A stretch of DNA of 57,458 nt from NCBI GenBank assembly GCA_015492495.1, contig WGEY01000076.1:1-57458 (forward strand). The letters are read 5' to 3'. Below the pieces are notes generated by a model that searched no databases, was not told the origin of the DNA, and worked only from the letters and a program-made list of their open reading frames with translations. Of the stretch, positions 1 to 8,435 are shown one piece after another. A program made the translations under genes and the position numbers. Source of the stretch: Deltaproteobacteria bacterium (GTDB lineage: Bacteria; Desulfobacterota; GWC2-55-46; DRQE01). Within the stretch, counting starts at the first letter, position 1. Each line of letters opens with the position of its first letter.

Positions 1-622
1 AGCGACAGAACGAGCATCGAAAGAATACTATACGCAGTCTTTACCTATGAAAACAAAAAACAACGAACCGCTGCCCCTTTCCTTATGACACAAAATATTT
101 GACGTTACCCCCCTCTTTGAAAATGCATGGCGAGCGCATTCCATGGGGCTTGCTGCAGGGAACTTCAAAGATAAGGGGAAGTCAAGGCCATCGAGCAGGG
201 CGGTGGTGCACCGTCCGTGGCCCCCGAACGAAAAGCCACCGGCGGAAGTGGCCGCAGCCGTAAAAGAGGGTCGGCGGCGAATGTGCCGGATCTTGAGGCT
301 CGCTCAGCGGGCTCAGGCCTGCCTGCAGCAGACAGGGAATCCTTTCATGTAAAGGAATCATCCGATTGCAGCTCGCAAACCCCGAAGCGGGCTCCGATGG
401 ACGCCTGCATGTGCAGACAAACCCGCACGCAGAGAGGCGCTTGCAATGCATGGTCAAGGAAAGCATCCGGGACGAGGCGTATCCGGTGCGGTTGGGTGGT
501 TCTGGCCGCGGAGGCCGCCCAGCCTCAAGGGCTCCGCGCAGTGGTATCGAGGTACGGCTTGCCCCTTCTGGCACGGATCGTTTCCACCGAGTCCGGCCGC
601 CGGGCAGCCCGGGACAGTGAAA
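1..622. other. Intergenic region without a supported gene
   Basis: No convincing gene is seen. Several overlapping open frames exist on both strands, but they are low-complexity, mutually overlapping and resemble no family I know, as expected from GC-rich noncoding DNA. The stretch lies 3' of the cutA operon, which runs leftward. It contains a repeat-like element at about 305-395 that resembles one at about 27058-27145. Around 124-155 it also has a segment (ATGCATGGCGAGCGCATTCC followed by GCTTGCTGCAGGG) related to the reverse complement of 27120-27150. I see no clear terminator. Confidence 0.6.
305..395 (+). repeat. Dispersed intergenic repeat, copy A (degenerate)
   Basis: It shares an ordered set of short blocks with 27058-27145: AGCGGGCTCAGG, then GGAATC with TCATGTA and GGAAT, then CCGAT, CTCGC and ACCCCG. 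The two copies have the same orientation and small gaps between blocks. The block order makes chance unlikely, but the boundaries are approximate and no coding role is evident. Confidence 0.45.
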
Positions 623-946
623 TCAACCCCTCGTGACATCGTCTATCCAAGAGAGGTAGTCCCTGTGTCCGCCTTCGATGTCGAGGGATATGACCTCAGG
701 CACATCGTAGCTGTGCAGCTCGATGATCCTGTCCTTCAGTCCGGAAAACAGCGCCTTCCTCGTCTTCATCAGGCACAGGACCTCATCCTCGTCACATACC
801 TTGTCCTGCCATGTGTAGATCGATCTTACACGCGGCACGATGTTGCAGCATGCCGCAAGCCCCTCCTCAACGACCGTCCTTCCGATCGAGGCGGCCTCCT
901 CCTCGGTAGGGGCCGTAACCATCACAACGACATAACCCGTCTCCAT
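623..946 (-). CDS. cutA: CutA-family divalent ion tolerance protein
   Basis: The 107-residue product is the usual length for CutA1, a trimeric PII-like fold protein linked in some bacteria to divalent metal tolerance; its biochemical role is unsettled. The N-terminal strand has VVMVTAPTEEEA. It is followed by the family blocks LAACCNIVPRVRSIYTW, an LMKTRKALF segment, and LHSYDVPEVISLDIEGG ending in YLSWI, all in the expected order. It starts 4 bp after the upstream M20 peptidase gene and is the last gene of a four-gene minus-strand operon. The PII-like fold is also represented by the gene at 38209, but the two are different families. The identification is firm; the function in this organism is inferred. 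Confidence 0.93.
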   Translation of the reverse strand: METGYVVVMVTAPTEEEAASIGRTVVEEGLAACCNIVPRVRSIYTWQDKVCDEDEVLCLMKTRKALFSGLKDRIIELHSYDVPEVISLDIEGGHRDYLSWIDDVTRG

Positions 947-950
947 CGAG

Positions 951-2144
951 TCAGCCCTCCCTGCCTTCGAGGTATCTGAACGTTAAAAGCGACATGAGCG
1001 TCATACCGATCGAAAGAGCGTCCTCGTCGACGTCGAACTTGGGGTTGTGCAGGGGATATGTTATCCCCTTTTCCCTGTTGCTTGTGCCAAGCCTGAAGAA
1101 CGCACCCGGTATCCTTTCCGCGAAGTATGCAAAGTCTTCCGAGCCGAGCAGTGGATCCGGCATCTCGATGGTGTTCTCCTCACCTACGACCTCGACAGCG
1201 CACCTCCTGACGAGTTCATCCATCTCCTTGTCGTTGACTACCGACGGACTGCCGAAGCTGTAGCGGAACTCATACTCGGCTCCCGAGCCCATGGTGATCC
1301 CCTTCACGGTCTGCTCGATGATCTTCGGCATCTTCCTGCGCATCACCGGATCCAGCGTCCTTACGGTCCCCTTCATCTCGACGTGGTCCGATATTATGTT
1401 GGGCGCGGTACCGCCCTTTATGACCCCGATCGATATGACGGCATGGTGCAGGGGATCAGTGCGCCTGCTCACTATATGGTGGACCGCGTTTATGACCATG
1501 GAGGCGACGTGTATGGCGTCGACCGCCTGGTGCGGCCTGGAGGCGTGTCCGCTCCTGCCCTTTATTTTTATTGTAAGGGTGTCGGACGAGGCGGTCATGA
1601 TCCCGGCCCTGTGACCGATCCTGCCGACCTCCAGCTCTGGATAACAGTGAAGCGCCGCTATTGCGGACGGGGCCGGATCCTCGAGCGCGCCGTCCTCTAT
1701 CATCTTCTTGGCCCCGCCCACGCTCGACTCCTCGGACGGCTGGAATATGAACTTGACGTTGCCGGGAAGCCTGTCCCTGAGCCTCGACAGCACTATGGCT
1801 GTGCCCATGAGTATGGCGGTATGCACGTCATGGCCGCACGCGTGCATGACACCAGGCACCTCGGACGAATACCCGGTCCCGCTCTGTTCCTGGATGGGCA
1901 GAGCGTCCATGTCCGCCCTGAGGGCCATGGTATTCACGCCAACCCCGCCTCTGAGCAGTCCGACCACGCCGTAGCCGCCGACACCGGTCTTCACCTCTAT
2001 GTCATTGTCCTCCAGCACGCCGGCCACGAAGCTCGATGTCTTCTCCTCGCGGCCGGACAGCTCCGGGTGCCTGTGTATCTCCCTGCGGAACTTTACGATC
2101 CTCTCCCTTATCGAAGCCACCTTGTCCCTTATCTCGTCAAGCAT
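951..2144 (-). CDS. M20-family amidohydrolase (N-acyl amino acid / hippurate hydrolase-like)
   Basis: This 397-residue protein matches the M20D peptidase family (hippurate hydrolase, IAA-amino acid hydrolase, N-acyl-L-amino acid amidohydrolase). These are cytoplasmic two-metal enzymes that cleave an acyl group from an amino acid. The metal-binding block MHACGHDVHTAILMG lies at about residues 100-115, PSEES near 135, and the C-terminal GSEDFAYFAERIPGAFFRLG near 345-365. The central dimerization domain begins near the GRSGHASRPH motif. The gene lies 7 bp downstream of a gamma-glutamyltransferase and 4 bp upstream of cutA, so the operon probably handles N-acylated or gamma-glutamyl amino acids. 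The precise substrate cannot be read from sequence. Confidence 0.92.
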   Translation of the reverse strand: MLDEIRDKVASIRERIVKFRREIHRHPELSGREEKTSSFVAGVLEDNDIEVKTGVGGYGVVGLLRGGVGVNTMALRADMDALPIQEQSGTGYSSEVPGVMHACGHDVHTAILMGTAIVLSRLRDRLPGNVKFIFQPSEESSVGGAKKMIEDGALEDPAPSAIAALHCYPELEVGRIGHRAGIMTASSDTLTIKIKGRSGHASRPHQAVDAIHVASMVINAVHHIVSRRTDPLHHAVISIGVIKGGTAPNIISDHVEMKGTVRTLDPVMRRKMPKIIEQTVKGITMGSGAEYEFRYSFGSPSVVNDKEMDELVRRCAVEVVGEENTIEMPDPLLGSEDFAYFAERIPGAFFRLGTSNREKGITYPLHNPKFDVDEDALSIGMTLMSLLTFRYLEGREG

Positions 2145-2151
2145 GGTTCCC

Positions 2152-3702
2152 TCACTCCACCGTTAAAGAGACACCGCCTCTCCTCACATCCCCGGCGCCA
2201 CGGTCTCTGAAGACAACGTTTGCGCCGCCGAAGTACATGTGCTTCTCATTCCAGCGGTTCACCTCTATGCCTGCGTCTCTCAAAGGCCCGAGCTCCTCGT
2301 CGCCTATGCCCTCCTCGACCTGCAACACCTCCCCGTCCCAGTGCACCCTCGGTGAGTTCACGGCATCGCACACGTCAAGCCCGTGGTCGAGAAGGTTGAG
2401 TATGACCTGCAGAATGGCGCTCCTTATCCTCTTGCTTCCACCGGTGCCGAGGACTATCTCCGGCCTCCCCTGATTCATCACTATGGTCGGCGACATCATC
2501 GAAGAAAGCCTCGTACCCGCCTTCTGCGCATGGAAGCCCATGGGGTTCAGATCCTCCTCGCCGAGCATGTTGTTCATCATCACACCGGTTCCCGGCAGCA
2601 TGTAGCCGCACCCTATACCCAGCGACGTGGTAACACTGGCCGCGTTGCCACGTTCGTCGACCACGCTTATGTGGGTGGTATTGCCGCGCCACTTCTCTTC
2701 GACCATCTCGAACGGACCTCCTATCCTCTCCCTGTATCGCGAGACGTTGACCTCGGATAGAAAGCCCTCGGCCTCCTTCGTGTCACGGACCTTTCCGTCA
2801 AACCCCTCCCTCCTTGCCAGGTTCGTAACCCTCATGACCTCGTACAGCAGCCTGAGGCCGGCGGCCGTGTTATGCCCGAGCCCCTTGATATCATATGCCT
2901 CGATGAGTTTGAGCGAGAAGGCGACGAGAGAGCCTCCGGATGAAGGCGGCGGGTTCGTGTGAATCTCCCTCCCCCTGTAGGCGAACACAAGCGGTCTTCT
3001 ACGCTCCACGGCGTACGATGCGAGGTCCTCCCTTGTAATGAGGCCCCTGGGCGGACCGAAGGTACTTACCATCGACTCTGCGAAGTCACCGGCATAAAAG
3101 GCATCGAGCCCTTCCCTTGAAAGGAGCTCGAGCGTTGCGGCAAGCTCCCTGTTGAAGATGGTGTCGCCTTCCCTTAAAAGCCGCCCCCCGGGCGCATATA
3201 CCTTCCTGCCTTCCTCGGAGATCGTAAGCATGGGCGAGAGCACCTCTATGATGCGCGCCTGGTGGTGGTTTAGCCTTACACCTTCCCTTGCGTGCCTTAC
3301 GGCCGAGGAGAGCAGAAGGTCGAGCGGCAGCGTACAGTGTCTTTGGTGCACCTCCTTGAGCCCGGCCATCGTGCCCGGAACTGCCACGGAGCCCTCGCCT
3401 ATGAAGAGCTTCTGAAAGGTCCCGGTGAAGCTGATATCCACCGGGAAGAACCTCATGTCCTCTCCCTTGCCTGGCACATCGGTGAAGAAGTCATAGAGGA
3501 CCGTGGAACCCTCTTCCGTATGGGCCATGAAAAAACCGCCGCCGCCTGGGCTTGTCAGTGCGGACTCGCAGACAAACGAGGCGAAGCACGCCGCGACAGC
3601 GGCATCAAAGGCGTTTCCCCCTGCCTCGAGCATCTCGCACCCGGCCCGTGCCGTAAGCTCGTGGCCCGCGGCCACAACCCCCCTTGTCCTTTTACCGGCC
3701 AT
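2152..3702 (-). CDS. ggt: Gamma-glutamyltransferase family Ntn-hydrolase
   Basis: The 516-residue proenzyme cleaves or transfers gamma-glutamyl groups (glutathione, gamma-glutamyl peptides). It shows the N-terminal GVVAAGHELTARAGCEMLEAGGNAFDAAVA block and FFMAHTEEG. The autocatalytic junction is GNTTHISVVDERGNAAS at about residue 340, where the Thr of TTH should become the new N-terminal nucleophile. The C-terminal MSPTIVMNQGRPEIVLGTGGS is also present. No signal peptide is visible, so it may be cytoplasmic, unlike the periplasmic E. coli enzyme. Its start overlaps the end of the upstream ligase gene by 11 bp, indicating translational coupling. Related acylases share the fold, so substrate specificity remains open. 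Confidence 0.93.
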   Translation of the reverse strand: MAGKRTRGVVAAGHELTARAGCEMLEAGGNAFDAAVAACFASFVCESALTSPGGGGFFMAHTEEGSTVLYDFFTDVPGKGEDMRFFPVDISFTGTFQKLFIGEGSVAVPGTMAGLKEVHQRHCTLPLDLLLSSAVRHAREGVRLNHHQARIIEVLSPMLTISEEGRKVYAPGGRLLREGDTIFNRELAATLELLSREGLDAFYAGDFAESMVSTFGPPRGLITREDLASYAVERRRPLVFAYRGREIHTNPPPSSGGSLVAFSLKLIEAYDIKGLGHNTAAGLRLLYEVMRVTNLARREGFDGKVRDTKEAEGFLSEVNVSRYRERIGGPFEMVEEKWRGNTTHISVVDERGNAASVTTSLGIGCGYMLPGTGVMMNNMLGEEDLNPMGFHAQKAGTRLSSMMSPTIVMNQGRPEIVLGTGGSKRIRSAILQVILNLLDHGLDVCDAVNSPRVHWDGEVLQVEEGIGDEELGPLRDAGIEVNRWNEKHMYFGGANVVFRDRGAGDVRRGGVSLTVE

Positions 3703-4840
3703 ACCCCCCTCCGGCGTGTCGGCTTAGGACTTCTTCGTCCAACTCATCGCACAGGTACCTGACCACCTCCTTCAGGTCACAGCTCCTCTTCCATTGCTCG
3801 AGCTGCCTTACGGCGCCCTCTCCCCTGTCAAGTATGTCTCTTGCAAGCAAAAGATACCTGTAGGCACCGAGTCTCTTGGCATCCAGATCCACGGTGTCAA
3901 GCAGGCCCAGTATTGCGCGCCTTGCGTCAACCGTGGTCTTTCCGTCCTCGTTTATGAACTCCGCTCCGAGCCCGTAGCGGGCCGCCCTCCACTTGTTCTC
4001 CCGCACTATGAACGGATGCGGCCTTTCGAACGGCATCCCTGCCTCATATTCCCTGTCGAACCTCGAAACGAGCGACTGTATGAGCGCGGCTATGCCGAGG
4101 GTCTCCTTTATGGTCGACGGCGCGTCACAGATGCGGACCTCCAAGGTGCCGAAGTCAGGATGAGGGCGTATGTCCCACCAGAGCTCCCTTATGGTCTCTA
4201 TGGTGCCGGTCCTCAGGTAACCGTCAACTACCTCGACATAGTCGTGCCAGTTCCTGAAGTAAAAGGGCAATCCCGCCACCGGCAGGTTCTCGAAGACCTT
4301 TGTCCTGTATGACATGAGCCCTGTGTTATGCCCTTCCCAGAACGGAGAGTTGGCCGATAGCGCAAGAAGGTGGGGTAGATACGAAAGCATCCTGTTCATT
4401 ATGTAGATGCACCGCTCGCCGTCGCTTATACCGGTGTGGACATGAAGGCCGAAGATGTTGAAACGCCTCGCCACCATCTGGAGGTTTTCTACTAGACGCC
4501 TGTAGCGGGGATTGTCCGTTACGGTCTGGTCCTTCCAGCGGGAAAAGGGGTGTGTGCCGGCGCAGCAAAGACGTGTAGAGTGGCGTGAGGCCTCGGCCAT
4601 GGCCGCTTCGAACTTCCTGAAGAGGTCCGCTTCCGCATCTTCCAATGACGAGCAGACACACGTGTTTATCTCGAGCGTGGAGCGCAGAAGTTCATGCTTT
4701 ATAGCACCCTCAAGCTCCTTGAGGCCGGCCACAACCTCATCGGAGGTATCCTTGAGGGAGAACTCCTCGCTGTCGACCAGCTGGATCTCGATCTCTATGC
4801 CGAGGGTCCGGCCTTTTGAGCCGTTGAACTCAAGAGCCAC
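3692..4840 (-). CDS. GCS2 / YbdK-type carboxylate-amine ligase
   Basis: The 382-residue protein belongs to the glutamate-cysteine ligase family 2 (YbdK-like), ATP-dependent ligases that join a carboxylate to an amine. Diagnostic elements are LGIEIEIQLVD near residue 14, LRSTLEINTCVC near 55, the metal/ATP region NIFGLHVHTGISDGERCI at about 130-147, and the FGTLEVRICDAPST block near 225. It is the first gene of the ligase-ggt-M20-cutA operon. A gamma-glutamyl ligase next to a gamma-glutamyl hydrolase suggests make-and-break handling of a gamma-glutamyl compound, but the amine partner is unknown. True GshA activity is not established for most YbdK proteins. Confidence 0.9.
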   Translation of the reverse strand: MALEFNGSKGRTLGIEIEIQLVDSEEFSLKDTSDEVVAGLKELEGAIKHELLRSTLEINTCVCSSLEDAEADLFRKFEAAMAEASRHSTRLCCAGTHPFSRWKDQTVTDNPRYRRLVENLQMVARRFNIFGLHVHTGISDGERCIYIMNRMLSYLPHLLALSANSPFWEGHNTGLMSYRTKVFENLPVAGLPFYFRNWHDYVEVVDGYLRTGTIETIRELWWDIRPHPDFGTLEVRICDAPSTIKETLGIAALIQSLVSRFDREYEAGMPFERPHPFIVRENKWRAARYGLGAEFINEDGKTTVDARRAILGLLDTVDLDAKRLGAYRYLLLARDILDRGEGAVRQLEQWKRSCDLKEVVRYLCDELDEEVLSRHAGGGYGR

Positions 4841-5190
4841 GGTATACAGCCTGCATTTGGAGCCATACGCGGCAGGACGCGCAAGGCTTCGGTTTTAATT
4901 GATTTACCATACTTCCCCGTGCATCTTAATGTACCCGGCTGTTTAAGAGCGATTGTAACAAGTTACCATCCTTTCCTGGTGAAATCAACAAACCCTCTGC
5001 TGCACCGTATTCCTGAAAAACCTCGAATCGATTGAAGACGGAAAGACGGGCGAACAGCCGGAGCGGCAAGGAGCAACCACGAGACCGCCTCCTTTATAGA
5101 TATGCCCGCCTGCTCCATGCGACACAATGCATCTAAAATTTTTTATTTCCATAAAAAAATTTTCATTTCATCGCGCCGCCTTGAGATGGC

Positions 5191-5217
5191 GTATCGCTTG
5201 GCCAATACAAGCGATAC
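5191..5217. promoter_or_regulatory. Perfect 10-bp inverted repeat, candidate activator site
   Basis: GTATCGCTTG, a 7-bp spacer, then CAAGCGATAC. The arms match perfectly. The site lies about 95 bp upstream of the sigma-54 promoter, a normal distance for an enhancer-binding protein. Its function is inferred from position only. Confidence 0.45.
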
Positions 5218-5309
5218 TTCACCGGCACAGGGCTCAACACCGCGGGATTACGGGATTTAGGCGCCCGGCCGTCACAATGCTCCCCGCTTGAAAATAATCA
5301 CTTTAAAGC

Positions 5310-5326
5310 CTGGCAAGTTTTTTGCA
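5310..5326 (+). promoter_or_regulatory. Sigma-54 (-24/-12) promoter
   Basis: CTGGCAAG followed by a T run and TTGCA gives the GG and GC dinucleotides with exactly 10 nt between them, the invariant sigma-54 spacing. Predicted transcription starts near 5337, about 100 bp before the glycosyltransferase start at 5440. Confidence 0.7.
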
Positions 5327-5439
5327 TAATACTTCGACCAAGTAAGACGAGGCACAAGCGGCGGGACCTATCCACCTTGAACATATTTCCGATCTTTCTG
5401 AAAAAAGACCGGCCACCTATCTGTAAGGCAATATAAGCG

Positions 5440-6258
5440 GTGACAGCACATAGAATAACATCCGGAAACACACAAATCTACTTAAGTATAGTAATCCCCG
5501 TCAAGGACGAAGAAGCCAACATCGAGCAGTTGGCCGGAGAGGTCTCTGCCGCGCTATCAACGCTGGACATGGGGTGGGAGTGCATCTGGGTAGACGACGG
5601 ATCACAGGACGGAACACTCTCTGTGCTGCGCACCCTGCACCAAAGCGACCCCCGCCACATGTTCATTGCGCTTGAGCGCAACCACGGCCAATCAACCGCC
5701 CTTGCAGCGGGTTTTCGACGCTCCAGAGGCTCCATAATAGCCACTCTTGACGGTGACGGACAGAACGATCCCGCGGACCTTCCGGCCCTGATCGCCCGCC
5801 TGGAGGCAGAGGATGCAGACATGGTGAACGGGGTCAGGAGGAAACGCAGGGATTCGTTCGTGCGCCGCATATCTTCCAGGATAGCCAACGGCTTCAGAAA
5901 TCTGCTCACAAGGGAAAATGTCAGCGATGTGGGCTGCTCACTCCGCGTGATGCGGAAGGAATGCCTTGAAGGGATACCCCTGTTCGAGGGTATGCACAGG
6001 TTTCTGCCCACATTGATAGGCATGATGGGCTGGAGGATTACGGAGGTCCCTGTAAACCACCGTCCGAGAGTCCGCGGAGAGACGAAGTACGGCATCAACA
6101 ACCGTCTCTGGGTCGGCTTGATGGACACCTTCGCCGTATGTTGGATGAGGGGTCGTATCATAAGGCACAGAGAGGTCAAGGAAGTAGTCTCTTCCACCAC
6201 CCCTGCCGAAGATGTCTGCGGCGTGGTCTATAAAGCGCATATGAGGGGGGTGGAGTAA
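5440..6258 (+). CDS. Family 2 glycosyltransferase (DPM1/ArnC-like)
   Basis: The 272-residue GT-A fold enzyme probably transfers a sugar from a nucleotide donor to a polyprenyl phosphate at the cytoplasmic membrane face. It shows LSIVIPVKDEEANIEQL near residue 15, the donor motif WVDDGSQDGT near 50, and GSIIATLDGDGQNDPAD near 97 carrying the DxD-like acidic residues. RFLPTLIGMMGW and HRPRVRGETKYG follow at about 187-215. There is no C-terminal pair of membrane helices like those in ArnC. The start is a GTG with a weak ribosome site, so the true start could be slightly different. The gene is followed without a gap by the LAB_N gene and then a GT39 transferase, a layout typical of lipid A or lipid-linked glycan modification. 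Confidence 0.88.
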   Translation: MTAHRITSGNTQIYLSIVIPVKDEEANIEQLAGEVSAALSTLDMGWECIWVDDGSQDGTLSVLRTLHQSDPRHMFIALERNHGQSTALAAGFRRSRGSIIATLDGDGQNDPADLPALIARLEAEDADMVNGVRRKRRDSFVRRISSRIANGFRNLLTRENVSDVGCSLRVMRKECLEGIPLFEGMHRFLPTLIGMMGWRITEVPVNHRPRVRGETKYGINNRLWVGLMDTFAVCWMRGRIIRHREVKEVVSSTTPAEDVCGVVYKAHMRGVE

Positions 6259-6531
6259 GTGAGCAAGTTTCTGCTGCCGGTAGGGTTCGCCGGACAGATG
6301 ATCTTCGCCAGCAGGTTCATAGTACAGTGGCTGGCGAGCGAAAGAGCCGGCAAGAGCGTCATGCCGCTTGCCTTCTGGTATCTCAGCATATGCGGTGGAC
6401 TCATGCTGCTTGTGTATGCCGTCTGGCGAAAGGACCCGGTCTTCATACTCGGCCAGTCACTAGGTGTGTTCATATACAGCAGGAACCTGATCCTTATAGC
6501 CCGCGAAAAACGCCGCAACAACGTCCCGTAA
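6259..6531 (+). CDS. LAB_N-domain (lipid A biosynthesis N-terminal) membrane protein
   Basis: The 90-residue product starts at a GTG directly after the stop of the glycosyltransferase. It matches the small LAB_N domain family by GFAGQMIFASRFIVQWLASER, FWYLSICGGLMLLVYAVWRKDPVF and LGQSLGVFIYSRNL, which form about three short membrane helices related to the SWEET/PQ-loop repeat. Such proteins commonly lie between a DPM1-like GT2 and an ArnT-like GT39 and are thought to help move the lipid-linked sugar. That role is inference from the family context. Confidence 0.85.
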   Translation: MSKFLLPVGFAGQMIFASRFIVQWLASERAGKSVMPLAFWYLSICGGLMLLVYAVWRKDPVFILGQSLGVFIYSRNLILIAREKRRNNVP

Positions 6532-6556
6532 GATCCATCAGGACCCCACTTCGAAC

Positions 6557-8200
6557 ATGACATCGCTGTTTACAAAGCTCAACAGCCTCGGTGAGCGGAA
6601 GGTCATGGCCGTCCTCGTGGTTGTGACGGCCGTCATCTATCTCGCCCTGATCAACGCAGATCCTACACCCAGCAAGATGGAGGCCAGGAACCTCGTCGCC
6701 GCCAGAGAGTGTGTACGGGACGGCCACTGGTTTGTTACGACCATGAACGGCGTTCCACGGATACGCAAGCCACCTCTTCCCACCTGGCTGGCCGCCCTCG
6801 CCATGAAGGCCACGGGTGATACAAGCAACATCCACGTGGCAAGGCTGCCCAACGTCGTAGTGGTGGGCATGCTGGCGCTCTTCGTATACCTCTTCGCCAG
6901 GAAGTGGCTGGACAAGTCTTTGAGCCTTACGGCCTCCCTCGTGGCCGTGACATCGCTGATAATGTGCGGCGAGGGAAGGCGCGCCACCTGGGACATCTTT
7001 ACCGTGTCCTTCGCCTTCGGCGGCATCTGGATGCTCCACAACGCGCTCGCACGTGACCACAGGGCCGGACCATGGGCTGCGGGGGCCGGTCTCATGTGGG
7101 GGTTGTCCTTTCTGAGCAAGGGACCCGTAACAATGTATTCGGTCCTCCTCCCCTTCCTGCTGGCCATGCTTATTACAGGAAGGGGCCGCAACCTCAGATG
7201 GCGGGTCGTACCGGTCGTGCTTGCGCTCGCCGTGCCCATAGGCATGTCATGGTGGACCTACATGTACTTTATCCATCCCGAGACCTTCGCCATACTGGGC
7301 TCGGAGGCAGAGGCATGGCATACCATGCACACAAAGGGGTTCTTTTACTACTCGTCCTTTCCCCTGCTCGTCTTCCCGTGGACGCTCGCACTTATAGGCT
7401 CTTTCATAGTGCCTCTTGCAAAGAACAGGAACGGAGAACGCCTTATGAGCAGTGAAAAAAGGCGTGAGATCCTATTTTTTCTCCTGTGGTTTGGCTTGTC
7501 GATGCTGCTTCTGAGCCTGGTGCCGGAGAAAAAGAACCGCTATACCATCGTCCTGCTGCTTCCGGTGTCGCTGGCGGTTGCGATCTTCCTCGGCGAGATA
7601 AGGGACAGGGGGATAGGTGATCTTCCCCGGATACTCAAGGGGCTGTGGTTTCTCCAGCTCCTGCAGGTGCCCGTAACCGGCCTGTTCCTAGCCGGGGCGG
7701 TCATATACCTTGTCCTGAGGACAGGCGCCCCTCCGTATGTCCTGGTATTCATCCCCGTGCTCGTGGCAGCCTACTGGACGATGTGGAGGAACAGGCGTTC
7801 AGTGGAGTTCTTTGTGGTGGGTTCGGTTCTGGCGATAGCGTTCCTTGCCGTCGCGGGCGGTATAATAACCAAAGACGCCTTCAACAAGGACCCGAGGTAT
7901 GACATAGGGAGGCTGGCGCAGGTCGCCAGGATCACGTCGGGACACAGGCTGTACACGCTTCATCTGGGCGAAAAGATCATCTGGAACATCCGGCGCACAA
8001 GTACATTGGTCGGCCGGGATTCCACGATCGAGAATTTTCCCGCCATGATGCTCATAAAGCAGGCTCACCTCGAAAGGTTCAGGCAATGGACAGCCGAGGG
8101 CGGCATATCATACAAGGAGATCTACCGTTTCATCTACGGTACCAAGGAGGAGGGTTACATACTCTTTGAGCTGTCAAAAAAGGACGGCATGCCTTCTTAG
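6557..8200 (+). CDS. ArnT-like family 39 glycosyltransferase
   Basis: The 547-residue integral membrane protein is in the PMT/ArnT superfamily, which uses polyprenyl-phosphate sugars on the periplasmic side. The N-terminal region has EARNLVAARECVRDG followed by a periplasmic loop with RIRKPPLPTWLAALAMK, the classical loop carrying the catalytic acidic residue and the K/R-x-PP-L motif. About ten hydrophobic helices follow, including WGLSFLSKGPVTMYSVLLPFLL and FLLWFGLSMLLLSLVPEKKNRY, before a soluble C-terminal segment. It begins 25 bp after the LAB_N gene and ends the operon. The acceptor could be lipid A or another glycolipid; this is not determinable here. Confidence 0.88.
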   Translation: MTSLFTKLNSLGERKVMAVLVVVTAVIYLALINADPTPSKMEARNLVAARECVRDGHWFVTTMNGVPRIRKPPLPTWLAALAMKATGDTSNIHVARLPNVVVVGMLALFVYLFARKWLDKSLSLTASLVAVTSLIMCGEGRRATWDIFTVSFAFGGIWMLHNALARDHRAGPWAAGAGLMWGLSFLSKGPVTMYSVLLPFLLAMLITGRGRNLRWRVVPVVLALAVPIGMSWWTYMYFIHPETFAILGSEAEAWHTMHTKGFFYYSSFPLLVFPWTLALIGSFIVPLAKNRNGERLMSSEKRREILFFLLWFGLSMLLLSLVPEKKNRYTIVLLLPVSLAVAIFLGEIRDRGIGDLPRILKGLWFLQLLQVPVTGLFLAGAVIYLVLRTGAPPYVLVFIPVLVAAYWTMWRNRRSVEFFVVGSVLAIAFLAVAGGIITKDAFNKDPRYDIGRLAQVARITSGHRLYTLHLGEKIIWNIRRTSTLVGRDSTIENFPAMMLIKQAHLERFRQWTAEGGISYKEIYRFIYGTKEEGYILFELSKKDGMPS

Positions 8201-8435
8201 TACCGGTGCGGGAGTCTTCGTGGATACATCCCCGCCTACTGGGACGTTCGCTCCGGCACCTGAGGGACATCAACCCTCCGCCTACAAGCAGCGTAACGAC
8301 CCACGCATCGCGCAATACATGCCCTTTAGTGTTACGAGCACCACGCCTTCCTTTGAAGCCATGAGTGAGCCGAAGCGACGGGATCTACTCGACGGTATTT
8401 ACCCGCCCATGCATGCGCCCGATCCCTCGTGTACT

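Larger units (their letters stand above)
4841..5439. other. Divergent intergenic region, AT-rich core
   Basis: This 600-bp region separates the leftward ligase operon from the rightward glycosyltransferase operon. An AT-rich tract lies at about 5134-5170. A short palindrome GTAACAAGTTAC at 4955-4966 could serve the minus-strand operon. The perfect inverted repeat at 5191-5217 and the sigma-54 promoter at 5310-5326 are listed separately. No gene is seen. Confidence 0.6.

Noticed and set aside
217-636. Open frames in the left intergenic region as genes
   Set aside because: Several frames overlap, composition is Arg/Pro-rich shadow-like, and no ribosome sites or families are recognised.
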